Shown piece after piece: positions 32,522-44,296 of a stretch of DNA of 64,000 nt. A program made the translations under genes and the position numbers. The notes beneath the pieces are model-generated. The model searched no databases. It had not been told where the DNA came from and saw only the letters and a program-made list of their open reading frames with translations. The stretch spans positions 6,898,339-6,962,338 of the forward strand of contig CM049316.1 of NCBI GenBank assembly GCA_026874595.1, given 5' to 3'. How positions within the stretch are numbered: position 1 is the stretch's first letter; each line of letters opens with the position of its first letter. The DNA comes from Sipunculus nudus (taxonomy: Eukaryota > Annelida > Sipuncula > Golfingiida > Sipunculidae).

Positions 32522-34204
32522 TACCTTTGAAGAATTACGAAGTTAAACAGACGATTTTTTATCGCTCCCATTCATGTATCGATTGTGACATAAACTCATG
32601 TAACAGAATTCTTCTAAACACACCAATAATCACAATTAAAGGAATGGGTATTTCGTTTAATGTAAACACAAATCAGCAATACAACCTATGATTTCGTCAA
32701 ACCAAAAGGGTTCAATCCATAAAGCATGAACTTCAATGCAATTGTTTAACTCCGACCGATTAATTATAATCAGAAAATATAAACTGGGATTTACAGAATT
32801 TTCAGGTGAATTTGATTTATATACTGACTAGCTGATAAATCCGGTATACCGGGCTTTTTACCGCGGTTTTGGGAGATATATTTACTGAGATATTGAATGT
32901 TGGCTCATTTTTAATTATAAAAGTTAAAAGAAAATATAGATTTTTATTGGAATACTCTCGGAATACGAAATGTACAAATAATTTTTTACTGTTATTTTGT
33001 GGCGCTGTGCTCGTGGCAAAAATCATATCCCGGTATGTTTACCTTAAAGACCTGGTTAGTGATGGTTTACATTGCGAACCGATATGAGACGCGGAGCCTT
33101 ACAGTGTTTCGTTGATATTTGACTGGTTTCTATCGTTGGGCGTATAAAGAATAGGTTGATGTGAGGAACACATTAGATTAATTAAATGTACGTTGCAAGG
33201 AAACTGTTCCTGAAGAAGGAAACAGAAATATGCATACATCGTAAGTAGCAGAAGCGGACCCAGCGGGACTCCATGCAGTGGGTCCGTATCCCATTTTCAG
33301 ACCCCCGACACCACCCCAGCCCTGTTCCTGAATTCGGGACCTTGAATTAGGTTTATGTCATTAATCCTCCTGGGTTGAACTCTCCATTTCATAAAGCGAG
33401 AAACATGTTTTTTTCTCTTTTACTGACCACGCACGTTGGTCAAATCCCTCATTGAAAGCAAGCGTTATTCATATGTACAATAGTCCTTAGTGTTAGAGGT
33501 TAAGTGACCACGATGCACGCATTCCGGTGATTGCCGAAGGCAGTTCGGCTGTGCTCGGTAAAAAAAACGGAAAAAATCACTCAAAATTATATGTATATTA
33601 AAAATTATTTATTTTCATATCGCCTATGTCACTGCTGGGATAATAACCTTTAAAATGATGTATGGCACAATATTGTACACAGCGCGGTTTTAAAGAACAC
33701 CGCGAACAAACGTGAACTGAATTCCTTTTATAAGTATTAGATTTAAATAGAGGACGACATTAATCATTATTAACCTAAGTCTACTGCGAGTTCAGCTTTC
33801 AAAGAAAATTTACATAATTTTGGTCATCTAAATCATGTGTTCCCCCCCCCCCCCCCCCCCCCAACAGTAAAATGTAAACGTGGCAGATACTTAAGTAAAT
33901 GCACCTAAAATTGCAATATAAACCAGACACGATAAATATTAAATAAATTATAAATTCTTATTAAAGTATGTATAAACTGTATTCATATATATACATGTAA
34001 AAATTGTTCACACATTTTAAATTTTTTGTTCTATTCTGTGAGGATAGTATTTCATATGGGATACATATACTAACATACTCGTGCAAAAAAAATCTGTCTC
34101 ACCTTATCATAATTTACGTCCGGCAGGCCCATGTCACTCCAGCATTTCCATACAAATGTCAAAGTAAAAATAAAAAGAGTAATAAAGTTTTTAGACAGAT
34201 CCAT
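27500..34204 (-). CDS. ERp29/Windbeutel-like ER protein (6 exons found, 208 aa)
   Basis: Exons on the minus strand: 34103-34204 (ATG at 34202-34204), 31914-32021, 30393-30464, 29544-29599, 28590-28690 and 27500-27687 (TAA). Phases agree throughout. The N-terminus is a signal-peptide-like stretch (FITLFIFTLTFVW). The C-terminal half matches the helical D domain of ERp29 as I know it: an EFDHFL block, then YAKYYVEVLEWIEEEG and an ALKRRDVLEAF segment. ERp29 is an ER-luminal escort and chaperone for secretory cargo. The protein ends in HEEI, a degenerate KDEL-type retrieval signal. The thioredoxin-like N-domain is mostly missing compared with the roughly 260-residue family, so an exon between 32022 and 34102 may have been overlooked or lost. 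AATAAA (minus) lies at 27294-27299. Confidence 0.65.
27780..28100. repeat. Degenerate tandem repeat of TCTTTGAAA...CACATT units
   Basis: About seven loose copies of an ATAATCTTTGAAANCACATT-type unit, spaced 30-60 bp apart, in the last intron of the ERp29-like gene. It has no coding content. Confidence 0.65.
28316..28412. repeat. Perfect-looking 47-bp tandem duplication
   Basis: The block TTACATAGAACAAATACATG plus ATTGTTTCTGGACAACTT is repeated at a 47-bp offset (28321 and 28368). Only one base difference is visible (ATAATG versus ATAAAG), so the duplication is recent. Confidence 0.85.
29459..29515. repeat. (TA)n microsatellite
   Basis: Dinucleotide TA run with one TTTA interruption. Open frames over it encode only Tyr-Ile repeats and are artefacts. 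Confidence 0.95.
30268..30312. repeat. (TA)n microsatellite
   Basis: Uninterrupted TA repeat in an intron of the ERp29-like gene. Confidence 0.95.
30541..31607. mobile_element. Inverted-repeat element made of TTGGTT/AACCAA palindromes
   Basis: The ends are inverted copies: ACACTCAAAAAACAGATTGG on the left (with a second tandem copy of the first 13 bases) and CCAATCTGTTTTTTGAGTGT on the right, flanked by TA. Almost the whole interior is a series of dozens of short palindromes of the form ACCAAnnnTTGGT, spaced 20-40 bp apart. It is interrupted at about 31035-31290 by a tRNA-like SINE. No protein is encoded. It lies in the intron between the second and third exons of the ERp29-like gene. The superfamily is not certain; the TA flank would fit a TA-targeting DNA transposon. 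Confidence 0.8.
31060..31290 (+). mobile_element. tRNA-derived SINE nested in the palindromic element
   Basis: An A-box-like TGGCTGAGGGG at about 31080 is followed by a B-box GGTTCGAGTTCC at about 31123, then a unique body and an A-rich end (GAATAAAACAAC). The TTGGTT palindromes stop at its borders and resume after it, which shows a later insertion. Confidence 0.6.
32442..32518. repeat. (TA)n microsatellite, about 38 units
   Basis: The longest TA run in the window, in intron 1 of the ERp29-like gene. Confidence 0.95.
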
Positions 34205-35495
34205 GTTAATCGTTCATGTCGTTCATGCCACACACTGATGACAGCGTGGATTTGGAAACAAGTCAGGAGAGATGGTACGTGGAATTATTAAGATGACGCA
34301 TAATGATAGAGGCTCCAGAGGGATTTATTGAAAAATCTTTACCAGATACTACATAGGTTTTCGCATACACATAATCTTAGGGGAATATAAATGAACCCTT
34401 GAATGAGCCCGGCCATCTGTAGCTGTAAGCTGGCGCCCGTCATCGACCGGGAAGGTATGCATATATAAGACATGCACGTTTATTGTGGGATGGAAGTATG
34501 CTAATCTGAATCAATAGCCCATTCCCTCAAATACACAGACACACATAAGAAAGAGCGAAGACAATTAACAACTGTTTCTGGTTCTTCAACTCCAACGTCT
34601 TATCACTTGCGGAAGTAAAAAAAAAATAACCATGTTTATATGGTCGAACAAACAAGTTCAAATGAATCTACTCATTTTTACCACATTGTCTCATTTACTG
34701 AAAAGGTCTTTTCGAGCCAAAAATACTAAAAGGTCCATGTAGAAATAAACACTGTACAGTGACCAAACTTGCAGCATTGATGAACCTTATTTAGGGCTAG
34801 ATCAAGATTGCACATGCATGCATGGATGACTTTTACGCAGCTTTTACTTTTACACAGCGGCGGCGATGATAAAATGATGTTAACGCAATAACAGAAAAAG
34901 AATTTGAGTTACAGTCACCAAACTTGCAGCACTGACTTACATGGATGACCTTGATGCAGTTTTCAAGGTCACAGAGGTCTTGGTGGGTGACATTTACCCA
35001 TCTGAGATTTCAGACAGGTTTTCACAACTTTTTTCCCAGCTATTTATACACAACAGGCGGGGGACGCACTCCATCTGTTCCACAGATTAACTTTTTCCTT
35101 GTTCTCATATTAAAATGGACAACAAAGTTATCATCAATAAAACTTATGTACTTAAAGGAAAATATATATAAAAGAATAATATACTTGGTGATTATACACA
35201 ATAAATCTGATACATCATCTCATAGGCCTATATATTTAAAACTTTCGAAACAAAAATAGCGCTCCCTTTTCACGGAGAGTTAAACAATTTATTATCAACG
35301 CACTAGAAAATAAGTAAACATCGCGGAGATAAATACCTTAAGGTTTTCCTGCATGTGTTTGAATAATAAAAAGGAAATATTAATTTCCCGTCGAAACGAT
35401 AGATAATATTAAACAATATCTGGAGACGTTAAAGATTAATTTTATACATGAATATGTGTCTCTGTTCACAATCAAGATTATGGAACAAAATGCAA

Positions 35496-35537
<42 letters not shown>

Positions 35538-35560
35538 TATAAGGGCATTTTGTATTTTAA
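34205..35560. other. Upstream region of the ERp29-like gene and intergenic DNA
   Basis: No gene was recognised. Two diverged copies of a block with ACCAAACTTGCAGCA, GGATGAC and a TTTACGCAG/GATGCAG stretch lie near 34765 and 34920 and belong to a dispersed repeat. A (TA)n(TG)n microsatellite lies at about 35497-35536. A C21 run lies at 33842-33862, in intron 1. Confidence 0.4.
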
Positions 35561-35567
35561 AGTTTTA

Positions 35568-35945
35568 TTATTCCAACAAAATCGGCCCAATATGCATGTT
35601 CCGTTGTGAGTGTATTATTTTATGTATGCGGCTACATGTGTTTGGATCAAATATTGTAAAATGCATGGAATAAAACCAATTTTCATGGATATCCGTAACA
35701 AGGATCATCATTGGCCTCTGTGTTGACGACTGTTTACCCCCTGTTTGATTCAGACACTTTCTGTGGTGGCTGTATATACAGAGCGATCCGTTAATGCCAG
35801 TCCCTGGAGCATCCGCTGCATGCAGACGAAATCTGATGTGTTGTTGTTGTTTTATGTTGATTAGAGATGTCTTCCTATGCTGTCCCTGTATATACACACG
35901 GTGACCGGCCTCAGCTACGTGAAATTGAAGCCTTCCCTTTGTCAT
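35568..35945 (-). CDS. Uncharacterised 125-codon ORF (doubtful)
   Basis: A single open frame on the minus strand, beginning MTKGRLQFHVAEAGHRVYIQ and containing four Cys and many His. The length is unusual for such AT-rich DNA, and the base composition is a little richer in GC. I recognise no domain, splice sites or neighbours that would support it. It may be an exon of an unknown gene, a transposon relic or chance. Confidence 0.25.
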   Translation of the reverse strand: MTKGRLQFHVAEAGHRVYIQGQHRKTSLINIKQQQHIRFRLHAADAPGTGINGSLCIYSHHRKCLNQTGGKQSSTQRPMMILVTDIHENWFYSMHFTIFDPNTCSRIHKIIHSQRNMHIGPILLE

Positions 35946-36249
35946 CCTTTGGCATTTTTTAAAAATTTCAACTAAAGATTTAAATCAACAATTTTCTTTA
36001 CGTTTTGGCAAAATCAGGCAAATTACAGAAAAAAAGATCCAAATATCCATTCAGAGTTAATCCCAAGCCACAGTTTAGTCATCGTATTATTAATTGCGAT
36101 TTCTTCTTCACTAAAAATGTAAAATCATGCTGTTTTAAGGTGTTATGAGGTTTTATTACATATTGCACGTGCTATCCTGCATCCTATTTTCTCCCAGACT
36201 ATAAACCTTGAGTTGTAGGTAATATTTTAAGTTTACATGACACCTGATA

Positions 36250-38396
36250 GAGGTGCGAAAAGGACCGCTTGAACCGGTCCGATCAACAATTTTCGGCTGG
36301 ACCAGAACGCTAACACAAAATACCGGACTGCTTATCCCTGGGCCGTACCTAATACCTAATTTTTTAACAGATGACTTCATGGATTTAGTTTCAACCAACA
36401 AATCTTGTTATGAACAAGGTGTAAATAACCTCTCAAAGAAAGACTCTTTAGTTACATAAAATGTATTTAAAGCAATGGCACCTGCAATGGTAGGCCTATA
36501 ATTATATACGTGTATTATTTCCAGGCCTCGATTTATTGCATTCCCGCATTCCCGAGGAGGGCAATATAACGGAGGGAATGCTGTATATTCATTGAATTCC
36601 CGATCGGGAATGCCAGCCTATAATCAAAGAGTTAATTGAGTTTATTTTACAGGTCGTTTATAAAATGAAATAAATTTACGTAAAGGAAGGCAGTTAAAAA
36701 GAAACACTACCGCAAAATAGACGGTATACGCAGTTGCCGTTTTATAAATGCATGGTGCCGCCGTTATCTTAGCTGTTAAAAAATATTCATAACCGCTGAA
36801 GCGACGCGATGTCAGTGAACATTTTCCCGCCAAAATTGTCATGAATGAAGTCACGCGGGTTGGATTTTTACTACGAATCTCTTATTGGCTCTCTATAAAT
36901 GATACGTCATCGCTCCGCCAATCACGAGAACCTTTGCACGCGGCACGGATTTATGCAAATCAACGTGTCACTTGGTTTCTATTCGGCCTTATTGCCAACA
37001 TTGACAGGTTGACAGTATGAAAGATGAGCATTATAATGCGACAGCAAAAGCTTGTCCGAACGGACCCTCTGCTCTGAAGTTCCTGCACTTGAGTTTCTCT
37101 TGGGTCACGTGTGTCATTTGACTTTGGCGGAAACATTCATTTTGATCCAGGGTACAATACATTCATGCAAATGTTTCCCCTTGGTACCCTTTCCAAATGT
37201 GCGGGTCTCGCATGCGGGCAACACATTTACATGTATTTGTATAGTTTTTGATTAAATACATCCAATACGGAGGCCAAATACAAATGCAAATGCAAATATT
37301 ATAATTGTACACAACACAAATGCAAATAGGCCTACATGCAAATACACAATGTAGCTGTATTTGAATACAAATATGTATTTGACCCCAACCCTGCAAGAAA
37401 TGCATTTCACTGAATACCATTTGTATTTTGAAGTTTTTTTTATATATGGTGAACTTTGTCAGATCATGATGCATGAGATGATCCTTTTTCTTTTGCTTCA
37501 TCAAGTCATTAAGATAGCCTTGTTGCTCGTTTTCTATATTTACATTTCCATATATAAATTAAGTGTTATCTTTGTAGTCATAGGGATATTGCTTATGCTT
37601 TTTTCAGCTTAAAACTTTTGATATTTAAACAAAGTTTCTGAGGGAATGTGATAGGTCTGGTGGGAATGCTAAGAAAATTGTTGCATTCCCGCGAGGGAAT
37701 GTAACAAAATTTGATTATTTCGACCCCTGTATTTCATATTGGTTTTCTCTGAGTAAGAGCAAAGGACCGATAGTTATGAACTTATGTCTGAAGTGACATG
37801 TTCAGCATTATAATCATTGTCCCCTGCTATGTTGCACAGTGCTGATGCTTTCTTCTGTATCACTTTGTATCAACGTATAATGAGAACAATTTTTATACAT
37901 CGAATACTTTAAATATGCATTCACATTTGATTAAACAAGTTTTTTCTTTTTTTCTTTTAATCGCACTTAAACCACTTTATAACTGTCAACATGCATCAAT
38001 CCCGGCCCAGAAAATTATTAAAATCATGCTGGTCGCCCCATCTTAACCAGTATGGTTTATATTCTAACAATACACCATGCCCCGCACAGTAACCAAAATA
38101 TTCCGCAGTTGTCATTAAAAATTCAAACCCAGATCTTGCAATTCACATGTAGATTGTAATATTACATTTATTGCACGGTTTACTGTGTATGTGATGTTCG
38201 AATTTGTTAAATATTTTTACAAATGAAGGCCTATGTGATGAATAAAAATATGTAGAATAAAAGCAGAATAAAATCTACAATTTGAATTTATTATTAATGG
38301 TATTTTGATAAATGGACCGATTCTCTTGGACCGGACCAGGACCGGTTCGCTTATGTGATGAACCAGACCACCAGGGGATGGTCCGGTCCGGTTTGC
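36250..38396. mobile_element. Possible outer element with GGACCG-rich inverted ends
   Basis: The left end, AGGTGCGAAAAGGACCGC, and the inverse of the right end, AGGTGCAAACCGGACCGG, are similar, and both neighbourhoods are rich in GGTCCGGT-type motifs. The interior holds the hAT-like element and no transposase. No target duplication was seen, so this is tentative. Confidence 0.35.
36522..37729. mobile_element. Non-autonomous hAT-like element
   Basis: The left end starts CAGGCCTCGATTTATTGCAT followed by TCCCGC. The inverse of the right end starts CAGGGGTCGAAATAATCAAA, and both have GCATTCCCGC/GAGGGAATG arms just inside. CAGGGxxCGAAAT termini are typical of hAT elements. The 1.2-kb interior lacks a hAT transposase. 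The flanks, ATTATTTC and TATTTCAT, do not form a clear 8-bp duplication. Confidence 0.55.
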
Positions 38397-39331
38397 ACCT
38401 GTAACTGCTTAATTAAAAGTAAATATTAATATTTAACAGGACCCTGTGGTCTGAACATTGTGATAGTACCAAGTTTCAGGTGAAGATGTCGCTACGTTTT
38501 GTTTGCTATCACGTTCGATATCGACGCCCACGAACCAAGTCAAAGAAAAAAGATAAACATGCTAGGTCTCTGGTGTGATAGCTGTTGGGTGTATGCCTGA
38601 AGTGAAAGAGCACAAGATAATCGTCACAGAGTGAGTGTTTTGATCAGTAAATTAATCAGTAAGATACGTACACTAAGACACTAAGATATGTACAATGACA
38701 TTTAAAGTGGAACAAGGTGAACCATATCCACTGCAGGTGTAAATTGACTAAATTCAGTCACTGGTGATTGTCCATTCATGCCTTGACACGCCCATGTGTA
38801 AAGCGGTAAATCGACAACAGGTGGCGCTAGCAGTTTTACACTTGTGTTTGGCAGCTTGGAGAGCACCACCGATCGAGATCTCGGGTGGAACCTATTCAGG
38901 ACCACTGTCCAACAGGAAAACTATATAAAGTTAAACTTAAAATACTTAAGTAATTCCAGTAGTTTATAATATACATGATGTCATAATCAGAGCAATAATT
39001 CTTAAGATTGTGCTAAAGGTACAATCGGATAACTTTTATCATAAAAAAAATGGTATTCAGTAGAAATTTACCGATTTTGAGGATCAGCAGCTCTGGTATT
39101 TCTTCCAAGAAAATAAAATAACTAAATTTCGATATCATTTCTTTATCTTTTTTATTATGTGCTTTTAGTTGTTTAGAAAATGATTATGTTATTATCATGT
39201 TGTTCCGTGATCATATGGAATTGTTATCGACATTTTATAATAAAAAAGGTTAAAAAAAAATCAACCCGCCGCACAGCCTGTGAACAGTTTCGTTTGCATG
39301 TTATTTTCAGGTAATAATCAATACATCCAGG

Positions 39332-42300
39332 ATGCCTCCAAAGAGGGGAAGAAAACGCAAAGGTAAATGTAACCTATTTCAGTATCAATTTTATAATAAG
39401 TGTCCGACGTTATAAAAAAGTGCCGTTAGATCCTGTTAAATAATGGTGGTATTTCTCTCACAATTATAATGACATTTTTCTTAAAATGTCAAGTTTGTAG
39501 CGGCGAGTTGAACATATATACATATACAGAAATTCTGAATTCAGCCGCTGTGGACAGCGTTCCTGTAGAGAGCGCCCCAGTGACCCGACGATCAAGACGA
39601 ACACAAGCGGCATCAGGAAGAGCTGAGCCGTCATCAGGTAAAACGTCAGAAGTTAGACAATAAACATCAGAATAGAACTGCTAAACTAGACCACTATGTT
39701 TCCATATAATCAATTACCGCAAGGTGAACCTAAATTATATAACTGTTGATATCCTGGCCTTTATAACCGATATAGTGCGACATACATATAGTGTGACATG
39801 ACACTTTCAGGGAACGCATCAGCGTGCTACATTTTGTAATATATATATTTAATTTATTCAAGTTTCTAGCCTGTCCTGTTTTGTAATTTTTTAAGCTCTC
39901 AATGCAGCTCCGAGGACAAAACAGTCGCGGAGGACACAGACAGTTGCGGAGAGTTCGGAACCACTGAAAGGACAAAGTAAAAACACCAAGGAAAGTGCAC
40001 CTTGTCAGACTGGTAAGGGAATTAATTAACCTTATTTTGGCTGGTCTATAGCCACTGTTACATCTTAAAAAAGGACTTATTTGTAAAATTAAATTATCAT
40101 GAGAATATAGAGGGGAATCCACTGCTGAGTGAGGCATTCGGCAGTCGGCATATGCTGATACAGTATGTTAACCATTTGTCAAATGGGCGTACAGGCGTAT
40201 ACATATATATACTGTCTCGTTAAACCTTGTAATATTTCATTGATGTAAATTTAATAAAAACAGAATTAGATAAATATTATAAAATGTGTATAAATGTTTA
40301 TAAATATGATTAACTTCTGAGAGACAAATTCTGGAACAGTCTGAGTCGAGGTCTACTTAATAAATATCAAAATTGACAATGACACCATTGGTATCTTGAG
40401 CATCTCACTTTTTGATACCGAGAAAATAATAGTATATTGTTAGTATAGGCGCACACATACGTACACTGTTGATCTGACAACAGCTCTTGAAATAATTAAT
40501 CATACATTGGTGGGCATGCAGGTGTTGCCTTTGTTTGTGTATCTGTATATACTCGTACACTCTGCTCCTGTATTACTCTAGAGCCGGACGTTGTAACACC
40601 AGAAGTTCCAGGTGTCTCAAAAGAAGAGATAATAGAAAGGTAACGACATGTAACATTCGCTTCCTGCTTGCAACATGAATATATAGTATTTAATATTATG
40701 TCAGTATCCATGTTTGCACGTTTAAGGTTGGCTTCCTTGGCGTATATATGAATAGACGATCAGATTGAAACGGTTGAGCAGTCCAGTTTTGAATAATAAA
40801 AAACCTTATATTTTGATTTTTTAACTTTTTCAGATTAATTTGTCAGTGCTCAGATTTTAATTATTTATAGTTTTAAAATGCCTTCTGCTTTGCAGTTAAG
40901 CAAATTAGATGAGGAAGGTATTTTCTACATTTTGACGACAAGACTGCAAAGAATTATCATTTTGTGTATGGCTCACATAGCATATGCTTCTTTTGCTGCT
41001 GTATTAATCCGACACTAGTTTTAATCACTAATTATATCCTTTAAGGTGGCATTTGATATATGGATATGCGGCACCCATGCCTATGCAGCTAAGAATCGGA
41101 CACATTACACGCTCTTGGAATGATTCCATATATGCGTATGCATTATATAATATATGGGTATATATTTCAAAAATAGTTCTTTGTTTCTCTAGGATTAGAA
41201 AAGCATGGGAAAAGAAGGACCCTGATGCGATAACAGCTGCGTTCACCGCTACTACTGCAAAAATTAAAACAGAGGCGTTATCAGACGTCTTCTTTGCGGC
41301 GGTTGAGGCTCGGGAATGTGCATGCGTAGAGGCGCTAATAGCTGGGAACCTGACAAGTAACCCTTACCTGCTACTGAAGGAAGGCCAGCATGCACTCCGA
41401 ATAGCGACGACAAACAAGCAAACTGACATGGTGAAAGCTCTTACTAGTAAGAAGTTTGCCACTAAATCTGTGAGAACGGGAGGAGGCGAAACGCCATTAC
41501 ACATAGCGTCCAGTAATGGCGACCTGGAGATGGTGGACGCCCTGCTGTCCTGTGGATTTGATCCAAACAGCGGTAAGTGTATAGATTCGAAATGTTCATT
41601 AAAAAGAATAGCAGAATATGGAGCCCTTTTCATAGGTACATAGGGACATTCAATTATACAGTGGCACGTTGACCAACTATTTTATAATTCAACACTGGTT
41701 ATTGAAACTGTCCATTCATAGTGACTGTCATCAATCACTACTTTTATTGCACAATGCTAAAATCAACACGGGGACTGTTTAAGAAAGTTCATTTAAGAGT
41801 GGAGATAAGTATACAGAATATCGATACGTTCTATTGTGATAGTATTAAATATATTCTATGGAAACAACCATTAATTCTATGGAAGCGTGTACATTAGTTG
41901 GATAGATATCCGTTTATCTCACTTGGCACCTGGGTTGCTCAAAGGTCTTGACGATACCCTTAAGAAGATTTCTAAGCAGAACTTCCACTGACGTAATAAA
42001 CGTCAGGTTACAATTTAACATATTAGGCCTATGTATATAATATTCCCGCCATATTAAACTAAACTATGTACAACGAATTAATGGAGGACGGGAACTCATG
42101 AAAGAGGAAAGTGTAAATGATTTATGAATGTATAGAAGGATATCGACTTTTGTACCAAAATAAGTATGAGTCAAATACTTCATTTTAGGTTTTCATCTTG
42201 GGCGATACCCCCTTCACACAGCATGTAAAGACGGTTATACCCGGATAGCCGAGAGGCTGCTGGCTGCCGGAGCCAAACCAGGGACTCCACAGGGTTATAT

Positions 42301-43270
42301 GAAGGAGACCCCTCTCATGTTAGCAGCAGGTTACGGACATGAAGAAATTGTAAGGATGCTCTTAAAAAGAAAAATACAAATCAATGCTCGAGACTTAGTC
42401 TCAGAGACGGCGTTGATGAAAGCCGTGATTGGAGATCACGTGAGTGTGACGCGCATGCTCATTGAGGCTGGAGCTAACCCAGACGTGAAAGGTTTGACCC
42501 CTGACCCTGATGCTCCACATCATGAAGAATATGGCGACAAACCACTGTTCATTGCAATAGAGCATGGCTCTGAGGAGATGATAAAGTTGTTGCTGGACAC
42601 AGGTCGTGTTAACGTTGATTACGTTTGTGATCATTACTCAAATCTCCATATGGCTATCAGTTTGGGCAACATGGAGGTTATTCGACTCTTACTAGACGCT
42701 GGAGCCGACCCTTCCAAATGTAATCGCTCCCGTATGAACGTTTGGCATCACTTTGGTGACTCGTGGCCAGACAAAGATCCAAGCAAAACTGAAGAGCTGT
42801 TCACGTTACTGCTGGCTCAAAATCTACCAATGGAGGCCATGAATGCCGTGGATACCTACATGGGGTATACGCCGCTCATGTACGCTGTCAGGAAAGACAA
42901 CCCGACACTGGTTAAATGTTTACTCAGAGAAAATTGTGATGTCAATATACAGAGATATTATGAGTTGTCACCCGCGAATACACCGACCGCCCTTCAGATC
43001 GCGCTTGAGTACAGTAAAGGGGACATCGCCCGCTTGCTGATGGATGCCGGATGTGATCTCGAGTGTATACGAAAACTACATCACTCTGCCAATCCGCCAA
43101 AATACCTCTCTGAAGATGCATCTTGGTTGATCTCAATACTCGATAATGTCAGACCACTGAAGAATCTGTGCAGCATTAATATCAGGAAAATGCTAGGAAC
43201 CCCTCTGAAGAATAAGCTGGACCAGTTAGAATTGCCTACTTCCCTTTCCAAGGAATTGTGTTTCCAGTGA
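39332..43270 (+). CDS. Ankyrin-repeat protein with probable SOCS box, ASB-like (6 coding exons, 582 aa)
   Basis: Exons: 39332-39362, 39545-39637, 39908-40012, 40582-40639, 41193-41572 and 42189-43270 (TGA). Phases agree, giving 583 codons with stop. The start, MPPKRGRKRK, is basic and NLS-like. Exons 2 and 3 (93 and 105 nt, both phase 1-1) encode two similar basic/serine segments, each with SRRTQ, as if by exon duplication. From exon 5 onward there are about nine ankyrin repeats (for example TPLHIASSNGDLEMVDALLS, TPLMLAAGYGHEEIVRMLL and NLHMAISLGNMEVIRLLLDA). The last 40 residues, with PLKNLCSINIRKMLG and then LELPTSLSK, fit a SOCS box that would recruit Elongin B/C and Cullin-5, as in ASB ubiquitin-ligase adaptors. 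An acceptor at 39310 implies a non-coding first exon. AATAAA lies near 43884. Confidence 0.85.
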
Positions 43271-44170
43271 AGGTTTGACTGTTCTCATGTAATGTCTGTA
43301 AACTGATATCGCAAAAATATGACTCGTAAAAAAGGAACAAATGCACGGTTTTATGTGGGCAAATTAAACAGTCTATATTGTTTTTTAAATCTACGATTAA
43401 TATAAACGGCAACCTAAAACACTTTGGACTCAACATGCAGACAGCGTCTAATGCGAGAGCTGACAGACATTTTAAAATGCACAATAACAACATGCAGGGA
43501 AAAACCATTGTCACTTTGTCGTGGTTTTGATATGAATTTGTACATTGCATTTTGCAAATATAATGAGATATCGTGACGGATTAAGACGGATTAAAACGTA
43601 CATGTGTGTATGTAGTCACATGTCACAGTGAACGGGATCAGTCGTAGTACTATAGTAATAATACCTGTGTAAAGCATGCAGCAATGAAGCGAACGTCTCC
43701 GCCGTTATTCGATAGTAGCCCGTACCTCCACGTTCTTATTATACTTCCTGCGATGGATATTGTTGATGTATTTGATATAGCTCTCCACTGAGGTCCCTCT
43801 CCTGCGATGGGTCGTTTGATAATATAAAAGGGTTCCTAATTCGTAACTTGCATTTAGTGTAACAATTTCAGTAAAATCAATCAATAAAAATATTATTTTT
43901 AAAATCAAAATATAACAAAGTAACGGTCGGATTAACTTTATGTCTAGGGTTACTTGTACTAATAACCTGTTGTGTTATATCATTAGATCTTAAGATTTCA
44001 TTAAGAAGACATTATAAAAGTTATTTTTAACTATCTGGTGTGGTTTTTTTCTGAGGGCGATTTCCATGGGCATTCAAACACATATATGAAAGTACATGGA
44101 AAAAGACTGCACACTGGAGAAAACAAAACGTATATTTTACTTGAGAAACACTCGGGTGCGTGATGGGTGA
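43271..44170. other. Intergenic DNA between convergent genes, with a zinc-finger-like relic
   Basis: This holds the 3' UTR of the ankyrin gene and then AT-rich DNA. At 44070-44125 the plus strand reads a YMKVHGKRLHTGENKTY-like peptide, which resembles the HTGEK linker between C2H2 fingers. It is isolated and out of context, so it is probably a decayed fragment. Confidence 0.35.
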
Positions 44171-44172
44171 TG

Positions 44173-44178
44173 TTTATT
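44173..44178 (-). terminator. Polyadenylation signal of the C16orf78-like gene
   Basis: AATAAA on the minus strand, 119 bp after the stop codon at 44297-44299. Confidence 0.5.
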
Positions 44179-44296
44179 CATTAATTCTTGTTTCTTATCT
44201 TCGAGTATGTTCTGAGAAATGACGTTACGACTCCATAGTCATTGAAGTTGCGACCACAAGAAGCCTTTTTTTTCTGACGACGTCATCAAATCTGCC

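Noticed and set aside
42401-43136. Antisense ORFs inside the ankyrin gene
   Set aside because: They are shadows of a well-supported coding exon.
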